From NCBI GenBank assembly GCA_016839245.1, contig JAEOUN010000049.1, positions 1-21,978 on the forward strand: a stretch of DNA of 21,978 nt, given 5' to 3'. A program made the translations under genes and the position numbers. Of the stretch, positions 1 through 7,558 are shown piece after piece. Numbering within the stretch: position 1 is the first letter of the stretch; the number at the start of each line of letters is the position of its first letter. Below the pieces are notes generated by a model. The model was not told the origin of the DNA, did no database searches, and was given only the letters and a program-made list of their open reading frames with translations. The DNA is from Candidatus Thorarchaeota archaeon (GTDB taxonomy: Archaea > Asgardarchaeota > Thorarchaeia > Thorarchaeales > Thorarchaeaceae).

Positions 1-1094
1 CCTCCGCTATCTACATCAAATCCAACGCCGCTTACTTCAAAGAAGTGCCTTGGCGTATATAACCTCCTTACCATCATCTGATTTCTAGTGAGAGTTCCAG
101 TCTTATCTGAACAAATGACATTCACTAATCCAAGGGTTTCCATGACATCTAAGTTGCGTACGATGACATTTTTACGTGATAGTCTATAGACTCCCACTGA
201 GAGTACAATAGTGATGACGGCAATAAGCCCTTCAGGTATTGCTGATACTAATGAAGAAAGAGAAAACAGAATCAGTTCATATGTTTCGATTTGTCTATAG
301 AATCCAAGAAGTAATGTTAGAATAAGGAATGTAAAAGCCAGTATGATAAAGAAGATACTAAGTCGCTTCAAGCGAATCTCTATGGATGTTGGTTCTTTCT
401 TTACATTTTGGAGTTCTCTGTTTATCTCTCCGAGTACTGTCTGGTTTCCAGTCTTTTCTACTAGGATGCGTGCTCTCCCTTGCGTGACAAAAGAACCTGC
501 AAAGACTTTGTTTGATTCTTCGTAGTAGTGCGGCTTTTCCGCCAAACAAACAACTTCTTTTTTGATGGGAACACTCTCACCAGTTAGTAGGCTTTCATCT
601 ACGTGAAGATTCCTCTCAAAAATAACTCTTCCATCAACAGGAATCCTCTCTCCTCCTTTTAGTAGAAGAAGATCTCCTGGGACCATATCAGAGGATGAGA
701 TCTCTACCTCTTCGCTCTCCCTAATGACAATGGATTTTTCTTCAATTAATTTCTTAACTGATTCAATCGTCTTCTCAGCGCGCCATTCCTGAGCAAATCC
801 AATGATTGAGTTTATGAAAAGAATAACTACGATGACAATCGTGTCTTCAATGTGGTTTCCAATGAGTGATATGACCCCTGCCAAAATCAAGACATAGACT
901 AATGGTGATTTAAACTGCCTAAGAAATATGATAAGTGCGTTATCGCGTTTTTCTAAGGTAAGAATGTTTTTTCCAAACTCGTTTATCCGTTTTTGAACTT
1001 CCTTATTATCATGTCCTTCAGGATTTGCGCCCAGACTTTGTAAACACTCTCTATAACTCACATACTCGATGTCTTCATTCGGATTTGCAGCCAT
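1..1094 (-). CDS. P2-type cation-transporting ATPase, N-terminal part (cut by window edge)
   Basis: This is a membrane pump that uses ATP to move cations, probably Ca2+ or another P2-class ion. About 364 residues are visible and the rest lies beyond base 1. The order is a cytoplasmic N-terminal domain, a first membrane hairpin (about 62-101), the actuator domain with LTGES (170-174), a second membrane pair (about 245-303) with the ion-site motif IPEGL (286-290), then the phosphorylation motif SDKTGTLT with acceptor D330. The PEGL form and the DKTGTLTRNQM context match P2 (SERCA/PMR1-like) ATPases, not heavy-metal P1B pumps, which carry CPC. The ATG at 1094 is the first possible start, because an in-frame TAA lies two codons upstream. 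The gene is 76 bases downstream of the NhaP-type antiporter and has a TATA-like stretch of its own, so it may be transcribed separately. The transported ion cannot be decided because the later membrane helices are missing. Confidence 0.93.
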   Translation of the reverse strand, partial: MAANPNEDIEYVSYRECLQSLGANPEGHDNKEVQKRINEFGKNILTLEKRDNALIIFLRQFKSPLVYVLILAGVISLIGNHIEDTIVIVVILFINSIIGFAQEWRAEKTIESVKKLIEEKSIVIRESEEVEISSSDMVPGDLLLLKGGERIPVDGRVIFERNLHVDESLLTGESVPIKKEVVCLAEKPHYYEESNKVFAGSFVTQGRARILVEKTGNQTVLGEINRELQNVKKEPTSIEIRLKRLSIFFIILAFTFLILTLLLGFYRQIETYELILFSLSSLVSAIPEGLIAVITIVLSVGVYRLSRKNVIVRNLDVMETLGLVNVICSDKTGTLTRNQMMVRRLYTPRHFFEVSGVGFDVDSG

Positions 1095-1109
1095 AGCTTA
1101 CCACACCCT

Positions 1110-1122
1110 GTCATATTATGAC
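1110..1122. promoter_or_regulatory. 13-bp palindrome and promoter region upstream of the P-type ATPase
   Basis: GTCATA-T-TATGAC is a perfect 6-bp inverted repeat around one base, ending 15 bases before the ATPase ATG. On the minus strand, TATA-like stretches TTATAT (1154-1159) and TTAAAA (1143-1148) lie upstream. The palindrome would therefore sit at or near the transcription start, where an archaeal repressor could act. The function is inferred; only the symmetry is seen. Confidence 0.35.
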
Positions 1123-1170
1123 ATCCTTTGGTTTGTTAATGGATTTTAATACATATAACTCGTAACCCAT

Positions 1171-2907
1171 CTATTCGGAATCAGAGAAAATCCGTTCTTC
1201 TTGGATTCTAATTCTATTATCTACTTCTTCAATTTCCGCTTCTAACTCACTTCTTAAATCCTGATAAACACCATCCGAAATTCTACCAGCTTCGTATTCC
1301 TTGCGATAGAATTCGAGCTTATTCTTGAAAATTTCTTCTCGAATTGTTAATTCTTGTATACGAGCTCTTTGTTCTGCAATGACTTTTCGTAATTCATCAT
1401 CAAGTTCGAATATTTCTTCTTCGAGTTCAGCTTTCAATCGCCCATACATATCAGAATCGACTTTTCCCTCTGTGTATCTATCAACAAGGCCTAGGAGAGC
1501 TTGTCTTGTAGCATCTCGGTGAACAGTAATCTCCTTTGCTCTATCCTGTTTTTCAGTTAAATTCAACACATTTGCAAGAAAGCTTGTAGATAAACCCTGT
1601 ACAACCAAGCTAACCATTAGCACTGTGAAGACAATAGCATAGATTGCAGGTATTACTGGTGCAATTGCAGCGAGATATGTTGATGCTGCTTCTTCGGACA
1701 AATTTTGAGCATATTGAATAATGACAGTCACGGAGATAGCAGCCAATGCCGCACTTGCAACTCCTTTAATTCCTGCCCAGCTCAGAAAGAATCTCTCCTT
1801 GAAACCCATGGTTCTATCGCCAGCAGTCACAAGAAATACTGAGATGGGCCTAGCGACGAAGATTACAAGAATTGCAGTGACTAAGCCTAGTGAAAGAATG
1901 CCTGGATTTGCTATCATAAAAGCAATCGGTTCTGTTGCTGCGTTTCCCTCAATAAGTGGGACACTAAGAGTATATCCTAAAAGGATAAAGACCACAATTT
2001 CAAAGAAGAATGATACATTTTTCATGACGCCTCTCATTGATCTTTGAGGTAGTGGTTCGAGACCAATTCTTCTGGCATTGGCCATAAAGATTCCCGCAAA
2101 TACCGCCGCTAGAGCTCCTGGATGGATGGAAAAAATTGTGAATAATTCCCCCAATCCATAAGCTAAGAATGGTGTGGTGGCTGTAAGGATTGAAACATTC
2201 GTGTCATCTCCCGCTCGTGGTATCGCATATCCGACTATTCTTGCTACAATGTACCCTAGTATGACTCCTAATCCCATACTTGCAATGAATTCACCAAATA
2301 TCAAAGCCCAGTTGGTTTCCTCGACAGTGTTCGCCAATGATGCAATAACAATTGGTTCGAATACTGTAATTACAAGGATGACTGATGTTGCATCATTAAA
2401 GACGGCTTCTCCTTCTAGAATTGAAAAAAGCTTCCTCTTTACTCTTACACCCCCTGATTCCAATACTGAGAAAAGAGCTGCAGGATCTGTTGGTGAGAGG
2501 ATTGCCCCAATAAGAAATGCTGTTATACCAATTGGAATTGAAATAGCTGCTGTCAATGTCTGCAGGGCAAATCCACCAATTAGTGATGTTGCAAGAACAC
2601 CCACAGTAGCTAATAGCATTACATTCACGATTGAAAGACGTAAATCTCTCAGATTCAACGTAAGACCGGCATAGAATAAAACTGTCGCCAAGGTCAATTG
2701 CGCTATAAAATCAAAGCCTGTTATCTGTACAAGTGTGATTCCCGGTTCTAATGTAACCAGAAGACGGCCCATTAGAAGACCTGTGATTACCAATGGAATA
2801 GGATGTGGTACTCGATATCTTTCTGCTATTTTTGCAATAGCCACACCAAGGATTAGAATACCAGCTATCAGAACAAGAATTGTTGTTGATAATTCTTCTC
2901 CCTGCAT
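1171..2907 (-). CDS. CPA1-family (NhaP-type) Na+/H+ antiporter with duplicated C-terminal helical hairpins
   Basis: This is a membrane cation/proton antiporter. The first ~440 residues are hydrophobic with about a dozen membrane helices. Family landmarks are SPTDPAA (138-144) and the ion-binding FNDATS with N171 and D172. The hydrophilic C-terminal ~115 residues are mostly charged helix and contain two similar segments exactly 60 residues apart (from about 478 and 538). Each has the pattern Y-x-x-G-[KR]-[IV]-x-x-x-x-Y-x-x-L, resembling SHOCT-type short helical modules; this tail is probably regulatory or oligomeric. ATG at 2907 was chosen; a TTG lies just before it at 2910, and GGAG at 2922-2925 could serve either. 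The gene starts 9 bases after the PhoU-like gene's stop, so the two are co-transcribed. Transport of Na+ versus K+ cannot be told from sequence. Confidence 0.92.
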   Translation of the reverse strand: MQGEELSTTILVLIAGILILGVAIAKIAERYRVPHPIPLVITGLLMGRLLVTLEPGITLVQITGFDFIAQLTLATVLFYAGLTLNLRDLRLSIVNVMLLATVGVLATSLIGGFALQTLTAAISIPIGITAFLIGAILSPTDPAALFSVLESGGVRVKRKLFSILEGEAVFNDATSVILVITVFEPIVIASLANTVEETNWALIFGEFIASMGLGVILGYIVARIVGYAIPRAGDDTNVSILTATTPFLAYGLGELFTIFSIHPGALAAVFAGIFMANARRIGLEPLPQRSMRGVMKNVSFFFEIVVFILLGYTLSVPLIEGNAATEPIAFMIANPGILSLGLVTAILVIFVARPISVFLVTAGDRTMGFKERFFLSWAGIKGVASAALAAISVTVIIQYAQNLSEEAASTYLAAIAPVIPAIYAIVFTVLMVSLVVQGLSTSFLANVLNLTEKQDRAKEITVHRDATRQALLGLVDRYTEGKVDSDMYGRLKAELEEEIFELDDELRKVIAEQRARIQELTIREEIFKNKLEFYRKEYEAGRISDGVYQDLRSELEAEIEEVDNRIRIQEERIFSDSE

Positions 2908-2916
2908 CAACTACAA

Positions 2917-3540
2917 TCAAATCTCCGCAATGATTTCAGAGCATTCTTTTGCATAATCTGAAATATGCTCTAAATCTGCAACTATCTTCCTCATCATGTA
3001 ACAAGTAAAATCAGAATCCCCACCTGTTGCAATTGAGATTTGACGACAAATGACAATATTATCTTCATCAATTTGTCTTTCAAGTTTGATAAGAACATCA
3101 AGAGTATTCTCAGCATCGCTCGAATTAGAAGCTCTCTGATCTATCATTGTTCGTAATGCAGTCATCATCTCATGTACTTTAGTGGAAATTGTTGTCATTG
3201 AATCCATGTATATTTCGTTGAATGCTTCATCATTCAACATGTCGATCATTACAAGAACACGAAGAAATGTATGTTGAATATTAAGCAAGTGCGAAATAAT
3301 TTCCTGAGCCATGATTCCTAGTTCGCTATGAGGTAATTTCCTTGAAAACGCATATTTGTCAATTAAACCTCTGACATTTTTGAATGCGTCTTTTCGTCCT
3401 GCTTCCCATTCTTCAAGTATGGGAACAGCGCCTTTTAGACATAGCCTATCATGAAGATACTTTGCTATTCTCTCTTGGATATCTAATATCTTCCCGATTT
3501 CGTTGAGAATAGCAACTCTATCCAGGATCTCTTCTGCCAT
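2917..3540 (-). CDS. PhoU-like / DUF47-type helical protein
   Basis: This is a soluble all-helical protein of 207 residues with no signal peptide or membrane segment. Two similar helical halves are suggested. The second half carries L-x-R-Q-I-D-E-D (about 152-159) and a closing segment DLEHISDYAKECSEII (about 189-204), close to the E-H-I-x-D-x-A pattern of PhoU and DUF47 (UPF0111) proteins, which bind metals and are usually encoded beside phosphate or other transporters. Here the partner is an NhaP-type antiporter instead, with 9 bases between the genes, and the amphi-Trp gene is 3 bases upstream. A regulatory or accessory role for the antiporter is inferred from this arrangement. The short length (one PhoU-like unit) fits DUF47 better than classical PhoU. 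Confidence 0.72.
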   Translation of the reverse strand: MAEEILDRVAILNEIGKILDIQERIAKYLHDRLCLKGAVPILEEWEAGRKDAFKNVRGLIDKYAFSRKLPHSELGIMAQEIISHLLNIQHTFLRVLVMIDMLNDEAFNEIYMDSMTTISTKVHEMMTALRTMIDQRASNSSDAENTLDVLIKLERQIDEDNIVICRQISIATGGDSDFTCYMMRKIVADLEHISDYAKECSEIIAEI

Positions 3541-3543
3541 GTT

Positions 3544-3795
3544 CTACTCATCCTCTCCTTTTCTTCGTCTCCATGACAATGCAAGATCGACATGAACGAA
3601 ATGACGTCTGATTGTCACTTCAATCCCCGTTTCAACAGGTTCGCCAAGAGGAACTTCGATTATGCCTTCCTTCAATGTAGGCATTGGAAGTTGTAGTTTT
3701 TTTCCAGCACGTATCTGTTCTGCAATATGAACAAGCAAATCCGCTAGGTTCGTGAGTGTCTTTTCCTCTTCGAACTCATATTCTTCAATACGCAT
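3544..3795 (-). CDS. Amphi-Trp domain protein
   Basis: This is a small acidic 83-residue protein. It starts with a charged strand (MRIEEYEFEEEKTL), has a central helix (about 15-31), then alternating strands ending in VHVDLALSWRRR (about 67-78). The layout (Glu-rich strand, helix, then an amphipathic strand with a conserved Trp at about residue 75) matches the amphi-Trp domain, whose function is not well known. The ATG follows GGAG and a second GGA, a reasonable ribosome site. Only 3 bases separate its stop from the PhoU-like gene, so it is the first gene of a three-gene operon with the PhoU-like protein and the NhaP-type antiporter. The call rests on pattern resemblance over a short length. 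Confidence 0.7.
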   Translation of the reverse strand: MRIEEYEFEEEKTLTNLADLLVHIAEQIRAGKKLQLPMPTLKEGIIEVPLGEPVETGIEVTIRRHFVHVDLALSWRRRKGEDE

Positions 3796-3839
3796 ATTCC
3801 TAACTCCTAGGTATACTGCTGTTATCCTGAAGAGGTCTT

Positions 3840-3860
3840 GTTACTCCTTTTTAGAGTAAC
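3840..3860. promoter_or_regulatory. 21-bp inverted repeat between nhaA and the amphi-Trp operon
   Basis: GTTACTC (3840-3846) and GAGTAAC (3854-3860) form a perfect 7-bp inverted repeat around CTTTTTA. On the minus strand the centre reads TAAAAAG, a weak TATA-like sequence about 55 bases before the amphi-Trp start. A protein bound to the repeat could therefore block that promoter. As an RNA hairpin it would lie about 30 bases after the nhaA stop but lacks a following U-run, so an operator role is preferred over a terminator. Confidence 0.4.
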
Positions 3861-3890
3861 GTTTTGTCGAAATATTGACTTAAACTCCTT

Positions 3891-5333
3891 TCAAGCATCT
3901 AATTTCGTCGTTTCTGACTCGCTTGTTGGTGCGATAATGTTTGGTGTCCTAGGAATCTCACTTGGGACATATGGAATCAGTGTTTTCGCTTCCTTCTTCA
4001 ACACATATCTAAGGCAAAAGAAACCAAGACCGCCTGATATTAAAGAAGCCACAAGAATCGCAACTTTTGAAGCAGCTAAAAGACCCGCATCTGCAATTGA
4101 TAATGAAGCGATGAATATCGCAATTGTAAAACCAATGCCAGTCAGAAACGCAGTCGCTATCATTAATTCCCAGCTTACATTCTCAGGCAATTTGATGATG
4201 CGAACTTTTGTTCCTACCCAGATGGCAAAAATAACTCCCAAAGGTTTTCCAATTACTAATCCTAATATTATTCCTATGGGTACAGAGTTTATTATGAGTT
4301 CACTATCAACTCCTCCCAAAATTACGCCTGCATTTGCTAATGCGAATATTGGCACGATCACAAATGCTGACCACTTTGCTAATGAGTGTTCTACCTGCTG
4401 CAATGGTGTTTCTACATCTTTGCAAGCAACCTCAAGAGTTCTAGATATGTTAAGAATGTGAATGAGATCTATATTTTCTGGATTTTGTTGTGTTTCCGAG
4501 TTTATTCTCCTTACAAGTTCGCCACTGATATCGTTAAACTCTTTAAAATCGATTTTTGTTGTTGCTGGAATTGACAGAGCAATCAATATTCCTGCAATTG
4601 TTGGATGGACGCCCGATAATAGAAATTCGAGCCAAAGGGCAGCTCCCAACATTCCATAAGGCAGAATATTTCTAATTCCTATTTTATTCAAAACAATCAG
4701 AATAATGAAAATCATCGATGCTAGTCCAAGGTGTATGAGTGACACTCCGCTTGAATATACAAATGCGATTACTAGCACACCACCAATGTCATCAGCAATA
4801 GCAAGTGTGGTCAAAAATATCTTAAGAGATGTCGGGATTTTCTTACCAAAGACTGATAGCACACCGAGTGATATTGCAATATCTGTCGCAATTGGAATTG
4901 CCCATGCATTGGCACCTGTCGTACCCACTGGATTAAATGCTAAGAAAATCAAAGCTGGTGTAATCATCCCACCAAAGGCTCCAATAATTGGAGCTATTGC
5001 ATTTGAGGGTGTACTCAGTTCGCCAATCATAACCTCACGTTTGATTTCCAACCCGATGAGGAAGAAGAAGATGACCATGAGCAGATCATTTATCCAAAAA
5101 ATCAGAGGTTTCTCTAAATTGGCTATCCCTATTGTAATACCTACATTCGTTTCCCATAATGCAAGATAATCCGTGCCAATTGGAAAGTTAGCAATCAACA
5201 TAGCAATGATTACGCAGGAAAGAAGAACTAAACCACCTGATGCTTCATATTGCATAAATTCAAGGAATGGTCTGACCACCTTCAGGAATTGATTTGGTCT
5301 CCCTTTCTTGAATTGTTTTCTCTTTGGTGGCAA
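3891..5333 (-). CDS. nhaA: NhaA-family Na+/H+ antiporter
   Basis: This is a membrane antiporter that extrudes Na+ in exchange for H+. It has 480 residues and about 12 membrane helices. NhaA landmarks are YEASGG (29-34) opening the first helix, GLEIKREVMIGEL (94-106), ATDIA with D151 (equivalent to E. coli D133), and the ion-site pair IADD with D181 and D182 (equivalent to D163/D164). A hydrophilic insert at about 265-310 between membrane helices is longer than in E. coli NhaA; such inserts occur in longer family members. TTG at 5333 is the first start after an in-frame TAA and has no clear ribosome site; a GTG at codon 19 is an alternative, while the ATG at codon 27 would leave almost nothing before the first helix. 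NhaA is mainly known from bacteria, so horizontal origin is possible. Confidence 0.95.
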   Translation of the reverse strand: MPPKRKQFKKGRPNQFLKVVRPFLEFMQYEASGGLVLLSCVIIAMLIANFPIGTDYLALWETNVGITIGIANLEKPLIFWINDLLMVIFFFLIGLEIKREVMIGELSTPSNAIAPIIGAFGGMITPALIFLAFNPVGTTGANAWAIPIATDIAISLGVLSVFGKKIPTSLKIFLTTLAIADDIGGVLVIAFVYSSGVSLIHLGLASMIFIILIVLNKIGIRNILPYGMLGAALWLEFLLSGVHPTIAGILIALSIPATTKIDFKEFNDISGELVRRINSETQQNPENIDLIHILNISRTLEVACKDVETPLQQVEHSLAKWSAFVIVPIFALANAGVILGGVDSELIINSVPIGIILGLVIGKPLGVIFAIWVGTKVRIIKLPENVSWELMIATAFLTGIGFTIAIFIASLSIADAGLLAASKVAILVASLISGGLGFFCLRYVLKKEAKTLIPYVPSEIPRTPNIIAPTSESETTKLDA

Positions 5334-5483
5334 TTCTTAATACCCTATAACGAGAATATCAATCACTAATTTAACTTCGATGATGCGAATAAACTAAAAA
5401 TGAAACCATTAGGCTTAATTGCAGAGCAAAATTGACCGTGCTTACTGGTCTTACCAGTTTAAACATCCAAGGAGAAATTCATT
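5334..5483. promoter_or_regulatory. Divergent promoter region nhaA / trpS with a perfect hairpin-palindrome
   Basis: These 150 bases separate divergent genes and hold no ORF of note. ACTGGT-CTT-ACCAGT (5444-5458) is a perfect 6-bp inverted repeat. It is followed at once by the TATA-like GTTTAAAC (5457-5464), and GGAG lies at 5471-5474. Another TATA-like stretch, ACTAAAAATG, lies near 5393-5402. If the upstream box is used, the repeat becomes a leader hairpin before the trpS ribosome site. If the nearer box is used, it is an operator next to TATA. Confidence 0.4.
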
Positions 5484-6632
5484 GTGAATAATGAAAACAA
5501 TGATATGAAAGTCACACCGTATGAAGTGAGTGGAACTCTCGATTACGATAGATTAATCGAGGAATTTGGTACGCAACGGATAACAGAGCAGTTGAAGGCG
5601 CGCATCTTCAAACTTGCTGGCGATAGACATTTTCTACTTGAGAGGGATCTGTTCTTCTCACACAGAGATTTGGATTGGCTATTCAACGAATATGAAAGAG
5701 GAAATCCTTTCATTATCTACACAGGAAGAGGCCCGAGTGGGCATACACACATCGGTCATCTTGTACCTTGGATGTTTACAAAATGGTTTCAAGATCACAT
5801 GAAAACTCGGCTATACTTCCAGATGACGAATGATGAGAAATATTTCTTCAATGCTCATCTGAGTCTTGATGATGTTAAACGATATACCTATGAGAACACT
5901 TTGGATTTGCTAGCTCTCGGTTTTAAACCCGAAGATACGTATATCATCCAAGATATCGAACACATTGATTTACTTTACGAGATTGCCGTTGAAGTTGCCA
6001 GAAAGGTCACTTTTTCTACCGTAAAGGCTACTTTTGGTTTCGATAATAGTACTAACATTGGTTCTATTTGGCATCCCGCTATCCAAGCTGTTCCAGCATT
6101 TCTACACTCATGGATCTATGGCAAAAAGACGCCTTGCGTCATACCTTGTGCAATTGACCAAGATCCCTTCTGGAGAGTGACACGTGATGTTGCTGAGAAA
6201 CTTGGATATTATAAACCTGCAAGCATTCAATGCATGTTTGTTCCAGGTCTAAAAGAAGGAGGTAAAATGTCTGCTTCCGATCCTATGTCTGCTGTTTTCA
6301 CAACAGATACACCAAAACTTGCAAAGAAGAAGGTGATGGCCGCTTTCACAGGCGGACGAGCAACCGTTGAAGAACAGCGGAGGCTTGGAGCAAATCCTGA
6401 AATCTGCAGTGTCTTCAAATACTACAATTTTCTCTTCATGCCTGATGACAAGGATTTAGCCAAAATCGAGCAGCAGTGTAGGAGCGGAGAGATTCTTTGC
6501 GGCGAATGTAAACAAATCCTTGCTTCCATGATGATGAAATTTCTGGAAAAACACCAAGCAGCTCGCGAAGAGGTAAAAGATAGAGTTGACGAGTTCTCTG
6601 CAACACGGCTTTATGAGGATCTCAAACGATAA
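5484..6632 (+). CDS. trpS: Tryptophanyl-tRNA synthetase, archaeal/eukaryotic type
   Basis: This cytoplasmic class I aminoacyl-tRNA synthetase joins Trp to tRNA-Trp. The 382 residues begin with an N-terminal segment (DYDRLIEEFGTQRI, 20-33) typical of archaeal and eukaryotic TrpRS. Next comes the nucleotide-binding fold with PSGHTHIGHL (84-93, HIGH at 89-92). The second ATP motif GGKMSASDP (259-267) includes KMSAS. AIDQDPFWR (223-231) is the conserved stretch before it. GTG at 5484 is preferred: GGAG at 5471-5474 is 9 bases upstream, whereas the next in-frame ATG (5505) is 30 bases from it. The gene stands alone, diverges from nhaA and is closed by a strong hairpin. Confidence 0.97.
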   Translation: MNNENNDMKVTPYEVSGTLDYDRLIEEFGTQRITEQLKARIFKLAGDRHFLLERDLFFSHRDLDWLFNEYERGNPFIIYTGRGPSGHTHIGHLVPWMFTKWFQDHMKTRLYFQMTNDEKYFFNAHLSLDDVKRYTYENTLDLLALGFKPEDTYIIQDIEHIDLLYEIAVEVARKVTFSTVKATFGFDNSTNIGSIWHPAIQAVPAFLHSWIYGKKTPCVIPCAIDQDPFWRVTRDVAEKLGYYKPASIQCMFVPGLKEGGKMSASDPMSAVFTTDTPKLAKKKVMAAFTGGRATVEEQRRLGANPEICSVFKYYNFLFMPDDKDLAKIEQQCRSGEILCGECKQILASMMMKFLEKHQAAREEVKDRVDEFSATRLYEDLKR

Positions 6633-6640
6633 CATCCATC

Positions 6641-6680
6641 GAAGGTTCACAAAATGAATTCTTGTGAACCTTCAGTTTTG
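6641..6680 (+). terminator. Intrinsic-type terminator after trpS
   Basis: GAAGGTTCACAA (6641-6652) pairs perfectly with TTGTGAACCTTC (6662-6673), a 12-bp stem with a 9-base loop, and is followed by AGTTTTG. It starts 8 bases after the trpS stop. The stem is unusually long for an archaeal terminator, which often needs only a U-run, so it may also stabilise the mRNA end. Confidence 0.75.
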
Positions 6681-6744
6681 AAATATGAGCTACCCATAGT
6701 CTTATCATTAGGATATCACGGAAACTCGTCATTTTGAGGAGTAC

Positions 6745-6752
6745 CTTATATC
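6745..6752 (+). promoter_or_regulatory. TATA-like box for the TauE/SafE gene
   Basis: CTTATATC lies about 35 bases before the ATG at 6785 and is followed by an A-run. A start of transcription near 6775 would leave a leader of only about ten bases. No strong ribosome site precedes the ATG, consistent with a short-leader or leaderless mRNA. Confidence 0.4.
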
Positions 6753-6784
6753 AAAAAAACCATGGACGAAGGTAGTTATAACCA

Positions 6785-7558
6785 ATGGAAATTATTCTTG
6801 CTATTCTTCTTATGGCGTTTATAATGGAATTCATTGATTCTACAGTAGGTGGTGGATTTGGAACAGTCTTATCTCCTCTCCTCTTGATATTTGGTTATGA
6901 TCCAATAGCCGTTGTTGCATCAATTTTACTTAGCGAGATAATGACGGGATTCACTGTTGGGATTCTACATGACAGAGCTAGCTCACTTGAGATCATGAAG
7001 TCCAATGATGCAAAGATAACATTAACCATATTCATGGTATCCGGTGTAGTTGCCAGTCTGTTTGCTATGATTGTAGTAATTTCAATCAATGCCGCTTTTG
7101 TTAAAACATACATCGCTCTTCTTGTAATAGCGATGGGCATTCTTATGTTATATAACAGAAATGCCGAGAGAGTATACACACACAAAGCTACTACTGGTCT
7201 TGGTGTTCTGTGTGGATTCAACAAAGCTATATCAGGTGGTGGTTACGGACCGATAGCGACCAGTGGACAAATTATCAATGGTACAAATCCCAAAATGTCT
7301 GTAGCTATCACATCAATCTCAGAGGCAGTGATTTGTGTTGTGTCTTTTGTAAGCTATTATCTCATCTATGGATATGACTACTTCTTCGGAGCAGCAAATC
7401 TTCCATTATTATCTAGCATAATCATCGGTGCAATATTAGCAACACCAATTTCCGCATTTGCTGTATCAAAGACCAAGGAACGAAATCTATCTCAAATCAT
7501 TGCAATAGCAATTCTCATCATAGGTGCCGTTCTATTATACAAAATCATTGTTGGATAA
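6785..7558 (+). CDS. TauE/SafE (DUF81) family membrane exporter
   Basis: This is a membrane protein of 257 residues with about eight hydrophobic segments. TauE/SafE members export sulfite, sulfoacetate or other organosulfur anions; the substrate here is unknown. The two halves each open with a glycine motif: STVGGGFGTVLSP (19-31) and KAISGGGYGP (147-156). This is the pseudo-symmetric repeat typical of the family, and the length is normal. The gene stands alone between the trpS terminator and a non-coding stretch; no sulfur-metabolism gene is nearby to hint at a substrate. The ATG at 6785 begins directly with the first membrane helix. Confidence 0.88.
   Translation: MEIILAILLMAFIMEFIDSTVGGGFGTVLSPLLLIFGYDPIAVVASILLSEIMTGFTVGILHDRASSLEIMKSNDAKITLTIFMVSGVVASLFAMIVVISINAAFVKTYIALLVIAMGILMLYNRNAERVYTHKATTGLGVLCGFNKAISGGGYGPIATSGQIINGTNPKMSVAITSISEAVICVVSFVSYYLIYGYDYFFGAANLPLLSSIIIGAILATPISAFAVSKTKERNLSQIIAIAILIIGAVLLYKIIVG

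Noticed and set aside
2174..2674. 166-codon plus-strand frame opposite the CPA1 antiporter
   Set aside because: Antisense shadow of a well-supported gene, with no ribosome site and no domain pattern.
3838..4461. 207-codon open frame on the plus strand opposite nhaA
   Set aside because: It is antisense to a clear NhaA gene with conserved ion-site residues. Its translation has no recognisable pattern, and it arises from codon bias in a membrane-protein gene.
4705..5169. 154-codon plus-strand frame opposite nhaA
   Set aside because: It is another antisense shadow, and it overlaps the part of nhaA that encodes the conserved Asp residues.
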